Of a stretch of DNA of 30,380 nt, positions 22,126 to 27,686 are shown one piece after another; the first letter of the stretch is position 1; each line of letters begins with the position of its first letter. The DNA comes from JAGOVB01 sp964481175 (GTDB lineage Bacteria; Patescibacteriota; Minisyncoccia; Phycocordibacterales; PALSA-1337). The stretch spans positions 1 through 30,380 of the forward strand of contig CAYZSZ010000010.1 in the NCBI GenBank assembly GCA_964481175.1, given 5' to 3'. A program made the position numbers and the translations under genes. The notes below the pieces were generated by a model that saw only the letters and a list, made by a program, of their open reading frames with translations, searched no databases and had not been told where the DNA came from.

Positions 22126-22160
22126 GGCCCCACGCGTAGCAATACGGCGGGGCCTTTTTT
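22126..22160 (+). terminator. Intrinsic terminator of the 54-aa/340-aa unit
   Basis: GGCCCC pairs with GGGGCC, enclosing CGTA/TACG around GCAA, with six T after. It lies 29 nt after the stop codon. Confidence 0.8.
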
Positions 22161-22161
22161 C

Positions 22162-22190
22162 TTGCTTTTTATATAAACATAGGGTATATT
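22162..22190 (+). promoter_or_regulatory. Promoter of rpmG
   Basis: TTGCTT (22162-22167), a 17-bp spacer and TATATT (22185-22190). The start would be about 8 nt before the ATG at 22206, a very short leader without a Shine-Dalgarno. Confidence 0.55.
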
Positions 22191-22205
22191 GTGGAAACAA
22201 ATTTT

Positions 22206-22361
22206 ATGTCACAGGTTCAACTCATACAACTAAAAAACAAGGAGACAGGGGAGGTTTACTGGTCTCGAAAGAACAAGCGAAAGGTTGAGCGAAAGATCGA
22301 GCTTCGAAAATATAGCAAAACTTTGAAGAAGCATGTTACTTTCAAGGAAGCAAAGAAATAA
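22206..22361 (+). CDS. rpmG: 50S ribosomal protein bL33
   Basis: The 51-aa, strongly basic protein fits bL33 in length and pattern: L-I-Q-L-K-N-K-E-T-G-E-V-Y-W-S-R-K-N-K-R followed by K-I-E-L-R-K-Y-S-K-T-L-K-K-H-V-T-F-K-E. This corresponds to the bL33 core Y-x-T-x-K-N-K-R and L-E-L-K-K-Y-x-P-x-x-R-K-H. It has none of the zinc-binding Cys pairs of the C+ form. The gene is followed by a terminator and then tRNA-Trp, reminiscent of the common bacterial rpmG/tRNA-Trp/secE neighbourhood, though secE is not here. Confidence 0.88.
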   Translation: MSQVQLIQLKNKETGEVYWSRKNKRKVERKIELRKYSKTLKKHVTFKEAKK

Positions 22362-22389
22362 GCGCCAAGCGTGATTCTGCTGAATCAAG

Positions 22390-22413
22390 AAACCGCTAAT
22401 CGCGGTTTTTTGT
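22390..22413 (+). terminator. Intrinsic terminator of rpmG
   Basis: AAACCGC (22390-22396) pairs with GCGGTTT (22402-22408) around a 5-nt loop, followed by a T-run. It lies between rpmG and tRNA-Trp. Confidence 0.75.
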
Positions 22414-22440
22414 TTTCTGTGATATATTGTTGGGCACCAA

Positions 22441-22511
22441 GGGCGATTAGTTAAGTGGTATAACTACGGTCTCCAAAACCGTTGTCGGAAGTTCGATTCT
22501 TCCATCGCCCG
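22441..22511 (+). tRNA. tRNA-Trp (anticodon CCA)
   Basis: It is a 71-nt tRNA with GGGCGAT acceptor pairing ATCGCCC, anticodon arm ACGGT-CTCCAAA-ACCGT (CCA) and the Trp-typical discriminator G73. The 3' CCA is not encoded. A TATATT at 22423-22428 may be its -10. It lies antisense to the last codons of miaA. Confidence 0.92.
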
Positions 22512-23316
22512 CAATCCAAGTGATATTTTGATATCGCCGAAACCAGGTTTTTTGTCGTCGAGCGTATTGCCAGATTTTTGTCGGAAGGATTTTTAACAAT
22601 TCATCCTTTGTAATTTCTTTTTTCAAATACTGGGCGAGGTAGCGGTACTCTAGGCCAAGCTCATCCATCCGTTCATATGAAAGACCGTTTGTGTGTAATA
22701 GTCGTGCTTCATTGATCATACCTGCTTCCATACGAGCGAGGAGTCTTTTTTCAATCCGTTCTCGGAGATCTGGTCGGTCGATACCAATCAATACAAAATT
22801 GTATTTTGATTCGTTTTGTATCACAGGAGGGATATGTCCGTAGTGGGTGATGAGCTCTATCGCACGGATCACTTTTCTTTTATTTTTATAATCCAGATCT
22901 AAATTTGCCGGTATTTTTTTAACTAGATCTTCTAGAGGCATGTCTTCTAGCTCTGGCAGCTCTGGAGCATCAGGGTACACTTTGTCGTATACAAGCGCAT
23001 CGATATAGTAGCCAGTTCCTCCGCAAATGATAGGGAGCTTTTTTCTAGCGAGAATTTCTTTTATTTTATCTTCTGCGTCTGTTTTCCATTCGGTCGCTGA
23101 GTATATTTCATCTGGATTTTTTATATCCAAAAGGTGGTGCGGAATGCCTTGCATTTCTTCTTTGGTAACTTTTCCAGTTCCGATGTCGAGTCCTTTGTAT
23201 ATCTGTCTTGAGTCAGCGGAAACAATCTCGCCATTATACTTTTTGGCAAGCTCTATTGCGTATGCACTTTTTCCTGAGGCTGTTGGGCCAAGGATGACTA
23301 TTACGGTAGGTTTCAT
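22447..23316 (-). CDS. miaA: tRNA dimethylallyltransferase MiaA
   Basis: MiaA adds a dimethylallyl group to A37 of tRNAs that read codons starting with U. The 289-aa protein has the P-loop G-P-T-A-S-G-K-S (10-17), S-A-D-S-R-Q-I-Y-K-G-L-D-I-G-T, the G-G-T-G-Y-Y substrate motif and a C-terminal Y-A-R-R-Q-K-T-W-F-R-R. Conserved sequence ends around W-I, and the final 20 or so residues are encoded antisense to tRNA-Trp. Its ATG lies only 2 nt after the 3' end of tRNA-Leu(CAA), so tRNA processing would create a leaderless mRNA. No separate promoter is visible. Confidence 0.93.
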   Translation of the reverse strand: MKPTVIVILGPTASGKSAYAIELAKKYNGEIVSADSRQIYKGLDIGTGKVTKEEMQGIPHHLLDIKNPDEIYSATEWKTDAEDKIKEILARKKLPIICGGTGYYIDALVYDKVYPDAPELPELEDMPLEDLVKKIPANLDLDYKNKRKVIRAIELITHYGHIPPVIQNESKYNFVLIGIDRPDLRERIEKRLLARMEAGMINEARLLHTNGLSYERMDELGLEYRYLAQYLKKEITKDELLKILPTKIWQYARRQKTWFRRYQNITWIAGDGRIELPTTVLETVVIPLN

Positions 23317-23318
23317 TG

Positions 23319-23401
23319 TGCCGAGGGAGGGACTCGAACCCTCATGGATTTAACTCCGATCGATTTTGAGTCGATTGCGTCTGCCATTCCGCCACCTCGG
23401 C
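23319..23401 (-). tRNA. tRNA-Leu (anticodon CAA)
   Basis: It is an 83-nt class II tRNA on the minus strand with GCCGAGG acceptor, anticodon arm ATCGA-CTCAAAA-TCGAT (CAA, codon UUG), long variable arm, GGTTCGAGTCC T-loop and A73. CCA is not encoded. A36 and A37 make it a typical MiaA substrate, and miaA starts 2 nt downstream. Confidence 0.93.
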
Positions 23402-23440
23402 AATGTGCACAGTCTATCAAATAGAGGCTGAAAATCAATG

Positions 23441-23449
23441 TGATATAAT
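23441..23449 (+). promoter_or_regulatory. Extended -10, leaderless promoter of parB
   Basis: TGA-TATAAT (TATAAT at 23444-23449) ends 8 nt before the ATG at 23458. Confidence 0.65.
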
Positions 23450-23457
23450 ACGAATAT

Positions 23458-24459
23458 ATGACATCGCAATTTTTCGGAGATTCAGTTTTCTGGATAGAAG
23501 TAGATAAAGTAAAGCCAAACCCTTACCAGCCACGAAAGGAATTTGATGATGCAAAACTAAAAGACCTGTCAGAATCGATCCGTATGTACGGTATCTTGCA
23601 GCCACTTGTTGTGACTCGCAAAGAAGTATTTAAAGAAGACGGAGGTCTTGCTGTTGAGTACGAGCTCATCTCTGGTGAGCGACGTTTGCGTGCAAGTAAG
23701 CTCGCTGGCCTCACTGCTGTCCCAGCACTCATTCGAAGCGGCGAAGAAGATGCACGAGTAAAACTAGAACTAGCAATTATCGAGAACCTCCAGCGTGAAG
23801 ATCTAAACTCTGTTGATCGTGCGCGATCTTTTGCACGACTTTCTGAAGAGTTTGGTTTGAAGCATAGCCAGATCGCAGAAAAAGTAGGAAAGAGCCGAGA
23901 GTACGTAACAAACACATTGCGTATCCTTTCTCTCCCAGAAGAGATCTTGAACGGTCTCGCTGAAGGTCGTGTCTCTGAGGGACACACTCGACCACTTTTG
24001 ATGCTCGCTGATCGACCAGAGGAGCAGCTCACTTTGTTTAAAGAAATCGTATACAAAAAACTAACCGTGCGAGAAGCCGAAGCAATCGCTCGAAAGGTGG
24101 CAGTTGATCGTGTTCGAAAGAAAGAATTGAAATTTGATCCAGCGATTATCGAAATGGAACAAAAGTTCAAAGAGTCATTGGGTACTCGTGTGCATATCGA
24201 ACAAAATGAAAAGGGAGGAAAGCTCACGATCGATTTCTTTTCTACTGATGATCTAAAAACGCTTCTCAGCCTGGTCTCTGCAAAAGGAAAAGCAGAAAAT
24301 GATCTACTCGAGCAGCATATTACAAAGACAGGTGATACTCCAAAATCAGAACCAGAGGGGATGACTGTGGCCGAAGCGATCGATGATCGAAGCAAGGAAG
24401 AAATAGTCAAAGAAGAAAACACAGAGGAGCTCTACTCGATGAAGAATTTCAGCCTATAG
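23458..24459 (+). CDS. parB: Chromosome-partitioning protein ParB (Spo0J family)
   Basis: ParB is a CTP-dependent DNA clamp that loads at parS and works with ParA and SMC. The 333-aa protein has N-P-Y-Q-P-R (21-26), the CTP-binding G-E-R-R-L-R-A (73-79), I-I-E-N-L-Q-R-E-D-L-N and a helix-turn-helix around S-Q-I-A-E-K-V-G-K-S-R-E-Y-V-T-N. The C-terminal region is dimerisation-like and ends in an acidic tail. No parA is adjacent, and I found no consensus parS in the window. The start follows an extended -10 with leaderless spacing. Confidence 0.92.
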   Translation: MTSQFFGDSVFWIEVDKVKPNPYQPRKEFDDAKLKDLSESIRMYGILQPLVVTRKEVFKEDGGLAVEYELISGERRLRASKLAGLTAVPALIRSGEEDARVKLELAIIENLQREDLNSVDRARSFARLSEEFGLKHSQIAEKVGKSREYVTNTLRILSLPEEILNGLAEGRVSEGHTRPLLMLADRPEEQLTLFKEIVYKKLTVREAEAIARKVAVDRVRKKELKFDPAIIEMEQKFKESLGTRVHIEQNEKGGKLTIDFFSTDDLKTLLSLVSAKGKAENDLLEQHITKTGDTPKSEPEGMTVAEAIDDRSKEEIVKEENTEELYSMKNFSL

Positions 24460-24485
24460 ACAGTATAGGCCTTTTGTGCTATAAA
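24457..24485 (+). promoter_or_regulatory. Promoter of the 70-aa gene
   Basis: TAGACA (24457-24462), a 17-bp spacer ending TGC, and TATAAA (24480-24485). The start would be near 24492. The -35 overlaps the end of parB. Confidence 0.6.
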
Positions 24486-24494
24486 TATTATCTG

Positions 24495-24500
24495 AAGGAG
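24495..24500 (+). promoter_or_regulatory. Consensus Shine-Dalgarno (AAGGAG)
   Basis: AAGGAG lies 9 nt before the ATG at 24510. It is the only full consensus site I can find in front of a gene in this window, and it fixes the start. Confidence 0.7.
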
Positions 24501-24509
24501 ACCAAGGAT

Positions 24510-24722
24510 ATGAAGTTCCAAGAATTCAGAGAACAATTGCTTAAGACAGGGCGGCCGATGCATGTGCTCGTTAGTGAGTTGGACAAACTACAACTCGAAG
24601 AGTTGCACCGAGATCTGAACCTGAGAGAGCTCGGAGAAGGCTTCTCCGGATTGCCAGCTCTCGTCACGAAGGAGCTCGGAAAGTATTGTGAGCCTTTCGC
24701 GGCCGAGCTCGTTGCGGCGTAG
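24510..24722 (+). CDS. Small soluble helical protein, 70 aa (orphan)
   Basis: The 70-aa protein is rich in Leu and Glu with helical stretches (F-Q-E-F-R-E-Q-L-L-K, V-S-E-L-D-K-L-Q-L-E-E-L-H-R-D-L-N-L-R-E-L), no signal peptide and one Cys. I recognise no family. The gene has an extended promoter, a proper Shine-Dalgarno and a very strong terminator, so it is very likely expressed. It is GC-richer than parB and belongs to the cassette-like set, yet it is the only one using a consensus Shine-Dalgarno. Confidence 0.65.
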   Translation: MKFQEFREQLLKTGRPMHVLVSELDKLQLEELHRDLNLRELGEGFSGLPALVTKELGKYCEPFAAELVAA

Positions 24723-24738
24723 TCGCTCTTCACGAGTT

Positions 24739-24779
24739 GAACCGGTGTCACCATGGGGTGACCCGGTTCTTTCTTTTTT
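24739..24779 (+). terminator. Strong intrinsic terminator of the 70-aa gene
   Basis: GAACCGGTGTCACC pairs with GGTGACCCGGTTC around ATGG (24739-24769, one bulged base), followed by TTTCTTTTTT. Confidence 0.85.
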
Positions 24780-24791
24780 ATATATCGGGTG

Positions 24792-24797
24792 TAGAAT
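24792..24797 (+). promoter_or_regulatory. Candidate -10 of the acidic 54-aa gene
   Basis: TAGAAT lies 20 nt before the ATG at 24818. No good -35 is seen because the expected position falls in the previous terminator. A weak GGAAGTGG precedes the start codon. Confidence 0.35.
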
Positions 24798-24817
24798 TAT
24801 ATTGGAAGTGGAATTTT

Positions 24818-24982
24818 ATGAACCTGAAAGCAATCTTTGAGCGGACTGAAATCGACGACGATTCTTCCGATGTTAAACCAGAGGATCCACAAGTTGTCGG
24901 TGCGGCTAAGGGGCTCGACAAACCACCTGACGACGACGATCTCCCGGCCGAAAATCTCGGACCGTGGTGCGTGATGGAGTGA
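24818..24982 (+). CDS. Small acidic protein, 54 aa (orphan)
   Basis: The 54-aa protein is very acidic, with clusters E-I-D-D-D-S-S-D and P-P-D-D-D-D-L-P, and ends G-P-W-C-V-M-E. It is probably mostly disordered. The ATG at 24818 is preferred to starts further upstream because those would lie inside the preceding terminator. It converges with topA and shares a terminator with it. No family or function is recognised. Its confidence rests on the frame, a plausible -10 and the terminator. Confidence 0.45.
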   Translation: MNLKAIFERTEIDDDSSDVKPEDPQVVGAAKGLDKPPDDDDLPAENLGPWCVME

Positions 24983-24997
24983 ATCCATCAAAAGAAG

Positions 24998-25028
24998 AAG
25001 GCCGAGGCACATAGGTGTCCTCGGCTTC
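24998..25028. terminator. Bidirectional terminator between the acidic gene and topA
   Basis: AAGGCCGAGG pairs with CCTCGGCTT (11-nt loop). On the minus strand it is followed by CTTCTTTT, fitting the end of topA; on the plus strand the T-run is weaker. Confidence 0.7.
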
Positions 25029-25040
25029 TCCATTTGTATT

Positions 25041-27218
25041 TTATTCTGCCTTTTTCTTTGCAAAGCCTCGTTTCTTTTTTGGTTCAGCTAGAATCTCGAG
25101 TGCTCGCGGGAGTTCGATGGTGTACACATCATCAGTTTTTAATGAACGGAAGTCTTTGTCGTGGACGATGTATGGACCGAAACGACCGATAGAAGCAGTG
25201 ATAGTTTTGCCAGTTTCTGGATGCTCACCAAGCTTGCGGGGCACACTCAGGTACTTCATCGCATCAGCGACAGTCACCGCCCCGAGGTCAGCTCCTTTTG
25301 GGATGCTAGCCATACGAGGTTTTTCTCCCTTTTTCTTTTTTTCTGGACGTATGCCGAGCTGAACGTATGGACCGTATTTCCCAACAAGGACGAAAATAGG
25401 AAGACCGGTTTCTGGATCGGTACCGATAGGCTCGTCTTTTTTTATCTCTACTCCCTCGAGAGTGAGTGCTCCATCACACTCTGGATATGTCGAGCAAGAA
25501 AGGAATTTTCCATTTTTGCCGAGTTTGATATCCATTTTCTTTCCACATTTTGGACATTTATATTTTGGATCAGCGTCGCCAAGAGTGGTGAGTTTGTCTA
25601 TCTTTTCTTTTGACTTTACATCTTTCAAGAAAGGTTTGTAGAACTTTTCTAGAGTTTCGAGATATTCTCGTTTTCCATCGGCGATCTCATCTAGTTTGTC
25701 TTCCATCTCTGCGGTAAAGGTGTCGCTGATATAGTCTTTGAAGTATTCCTCGAGAAATGTTGAGACAACATCGCCAGTATCTGTAGGCATCAGCGTTTTG
25801 TTTTCTTTGGTGACATAGCCGCGCTCCTCGATGGTGCGGATGATCGATGCATAAGTAGAAGGACGTCCGATACCTCGTTTTTCGAGTTCTTTGACGAGTC
25901 CTGCTTCGGTGTATCGGCTCGGTGGCTCGGTAAACTTTTCCAAGGGCTCGATAGAGAGTAGGTCGAGAGGATCCTTTTCAACTACCTTTGGGAGAGTTAC
26001 TTCTTCGCCCTGACCCTCGGTGTCTACAGTGAGCCAGCCTGGGAAAAGGATGCGATTTCCGTTTGCAGCAAAGTCAGGGATAGAGTGCGAGACAACATTT
26101 GCGGTAACACGAGTACGTAGCGTGATCGCATCTGCCATCTGTGAAGAAAGTGCACGCTGCCAGATCAAACGGTAAAGCTTTTTTTGTTCATCATTTGCTC
26201 CTGCATTTTGCTCTGAGAGATCAGTTGGGCGGATCGCTTCGTGTGCTTCTTGAGCATTTTTACTTTTGGTTGCGTAGGTTCGGTGCTGGTAGTATTTGTC
26301 CCCGTATTCTTTTTTGATAACAACAGCAGCCTGATCAAGCGCTTGTTTTGAAAGGTTGGTGCTGTCAGTTCGCATGTAGGTGATGAGACCGGCTTCGTAG
26401 AGTCGTTGAGCGATCATCATGGTGCGAGATGGAGCAAAACCGAGGCGAGTGCTCGCTGCTTGCTGTAGAGTAGATGTAGTAAACGGAGCTCGAGGACTGC
26501 GTTTTACTTCTGATTCTTCTACCTTTGCTATGACCCAGTCCTCGTTCTCAGCTTTTTTGACGATTTCTTCCATCTTGCTTTTTTCTGTCGGTTCTTCGCT
26601 GCAGGTAAAGATGATTTCTTCGCCTTTTTTGGTCTTTGTATTTGCTTTGATCACCCAGTACGCATGAGGAATAAAGGCACGGATCTCTCTTTCTCTTTCC
26701 ATTATTATTCGGAGGGCGGGAGACTGTACTCGTCCAGCAGAAAGGCCGTAGCGGACTTTTTTCCAGATCAAACCAGACAGGTCATATCCTACGAGTCGGT
26801 CGAGGACACGGCGCGCTTCTTGTGCCTTGCGGAGGTTTTGGTCGATTTCTCGAGGATGTTCGATCGCTTCTTTTACTGCGTCTTTCGTGATTTCATGAAA
26901 AACAACACGTTGAGGTTTTTTGAGACCAGCAGCCTCTGCAATGTGCCATGCGATCGCTTCTCCTTCGCGGTCGGGGTCAGTTGCAAGGAGGACCTCGTCT
27001 GCCTTTTTGGCCAAGCTTTTTATCTCGGAAATAACTTTTTCTTTTCCTGGAGAGATCTCATAGTGGGGTACAAATCCGGCTTCGATATCGATCGCCTTTT
27101 TTTGACTCTTTGGAATATCGCGCACATGACCAACACTGGCACGGACTGTATATCCGTCACCCAAATATTTTGAAATTGTTTTCGCTTTTGCTGGCGACTC
27201 CACTATGACAAGTTTCAT
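25041..27218 (-). CDS. topA: DNA topoisomerase I
   Basis: TopA relaxes negatively supercoiled DNA by single-strand passage. The 725-aa protein begins M-K-L-V-I-V-E-S-P-A-K-A-K, has the Toprim acidic motif D-P-D-R-E-G-E-A-I-A-W-H (81-92) and the catalytic Tyr281 in L-I-T-Y-M-R-T-D-S. A C4 zinc finger (C-P-K-C ... C-S-T-Y-P-E-C) and C-terminal G-K-Y-G-P-Y/G-R-F-G-P-Y repeats follow. The ATG at 27218 is chosen because it gives the canonical N-terminus and the predicted start site lies about 5 nt before it; a longer frame to 27296 overlaps the promoter and the neighbouring terminator. Confidence 0.95.
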   Translation of the reverse strand: MKLVIVESPAKAKTISKYLGDGYTVRASVGHVRDIPKSQKKAIDIEAGFVPHYEISPGKEKVISEIKSLAKKADEVLLATDPDREGEAIAWHIAEAAGLKKPQRVVFHEITKDAVKEAIEHPREIDQNLRKAQEARRVLDRLVGYDLSGLIWKKVRYGLSAGRVQSPALRIIMEREREIRAFIPHAYWVIKANTKTKKGEEIIFTCSEEPTEKSKMEEIVKKAENEDWVIAKVEESEVKRSPRAPFTTSTLQQAASTRLGFAPSRTMMIAQRLYEAGLITYMRTDSTNLSKQALDQAAVVIKKEYGDKYYQHRTYATKSKNAQEAHEAIRPTDLSEQNAGANDEQKKLYRLIWQRALSSQMADAITLRTRVTANVVSHSIPDFAANGNRILFPGWLTVDTEGQGEEVTLPKVVEKDPLDLLSIEPLEKFTEPPSRYTEAGLVKELEKRGIGRPSTYASIIRTIEERGYVTKENKTLMPTDTGDVVSTFLEEYFKDYISDTFTAEMEDKLDEIADGKREYLETLEKFYKPFLKDVKSKEKIDKLTTLGDADPKYKCPKCGKKMDIKLGKNGKFLSCSTYPECDGALTLEGVEIKKDEPIGTDPETGLPIFVLVGKYGPYVQLGIRPEKKKKGEKPRMASIPKGADLGAVTVADAMKYLSVPRKLGEHPETGKTITASIGRFGPYIVHDKDFRSLKTDDVYTIELPRALEILAEPKKKRGFAKKKAE

Positions 27219-27229
27219 ATGTTGTAACA

Positions 27230-27258
27230 GTATTACATGATATACAAAGTATTGGCAA
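27230..27258 (-). promoter_or_regulatory. Promoter of topA
   Basis: Minus strand: TTGCCA (27253-27258), a 17-bp spacer and TAATAC (27230-27235). The -10 ends 11 nt before the ATG, giving a leader of only about 5 nt. Confidence 0.55.
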
Positions 27259-27262
27259 CTCT

Positions 27263-27294
27263 GGATAAAAGAATGGCCGCCTGGGCAGGCGGCC
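27263..27294 (-). terminator. Intrinsic terminator of the 107-aa gene
   Basis: GGCCGCCTG pairs with CAGGCGGCC (27275-27294), followed on the minus strand by ATTCTTTTA. It lies 15 nt after the stop codon and just before the topA promoter. Confidence 0.75.
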
Positions 27295-27309
27295 AAAACT
27301 TGTGGGGTC

Positions 27310-27633
27310 TCACGCGGCGAGTAGCTCGCGGCGGAGGCGATCCGACCAATCTTGGTCGATGAAGAGAAAGAACTCGGGACCGGCCTTTTTGAGGCAGACG
27401 ATCAAAGGGAAGCTGATGTTGGACTCGGGGAAAGGGTTTTCCTTGAGTTCGCAACTCCACCCATCATCGGCGGTTCCGGCGAACGATCCCTGGACTGTGC
27501 GTTGCATCTGCAAAGCTGAGTGACCAAGGTCTGGTGTGCTGAACGATAGTGTGTCGCCAACCCGAGTGAATTCAGCGCGGTTGACGTGCATCCCCGATTC
27601 GAGGACGACAACAGAAAGAGCTTTTTGGGACAT
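27310..27633 (-). CDS. GC-rich orphan protein, 107 aa
   Basis: From the ATG at 27633 the 107-aa protein begins M-S-Q-K-A-L-S-V-V-V-L-E-S-G. It is mainly beta-stranded (A-E-F-T-R-V-G-D-T-L-S-F-S, W-S-C-E-L-K-E, F-F-L-F-I-D-Q-D-W) with a basic helical end (R-L-R-R-E-L-L-A-A). There is no signal peptide or membrane helix. No family is recognised. The start follows a -10 by 7 nt, so a leaderless mRNA is expected, and the gene has its own terminator. It lies divergently from the helicase gene and is GC-richer than both neighbours. Confidence 0.6.
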   Translation of the reverse strand: MSQKALSVVVLESGMHVNRAEFTRVGDTLSFSTPDLGHSALQMQRTVQGSFAGTADDGWSCELKENPFPESNISFPLIVCLKKAGPEFFLFIDQDWSDRLRRELLAA

Positions 27634-27640
27634 ATATAAA

Positions 27641-27668
27641 ATATTACTGATCAAAGAGTTAAAGTCAA
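27641..27668 (-). promoter_or_regulatory. Promoter of the 107-aa gene
   Basis: Minus strand: TTGACT (27663-27668), a 16-bp spacer and TAATAT (27641-27646), 7 nt before the ATG. It overlaps the upstream part of the divergent helicase promoter. Confidence 0.5.
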
Positions 27669-27671
27669 TTA

Positions 27672-27680
27672 TGGTACTAT
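27672..27680 (+). promoter_or_regulatory. Extended -10, leaderless promoter of the helicase gene
   Basis: TGG-TACTAT (TACTAT at 27675-27680) ends 6 nt before the ATG at 27687. Confidence 0.6.
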
Positions 27681-27686
27681 ACTCCC

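Noticed and set aside
18969..22160. Integron-like cassette array with hairpins as attC sites
   Set aside because: The hairpins are ordinary terminators with T-runs; no core sites, integrase or directional repeats are present, and every gene has its own promoter.
23458..24459. A parS site or replication origin near parB
   Set aside because: No 16-bp parS-like palindrome, DnaA-box cluster, dnaA or parA is visible in the window.
3421..27668. GC-rich genes as assembly contamination
   Set aside because: Contamination would be expected as one block, not ten units each bounded by AT-rich promoters and placed exactly between core genes. It cannot be fully excluded without reads, so it is listed as a refutation test.
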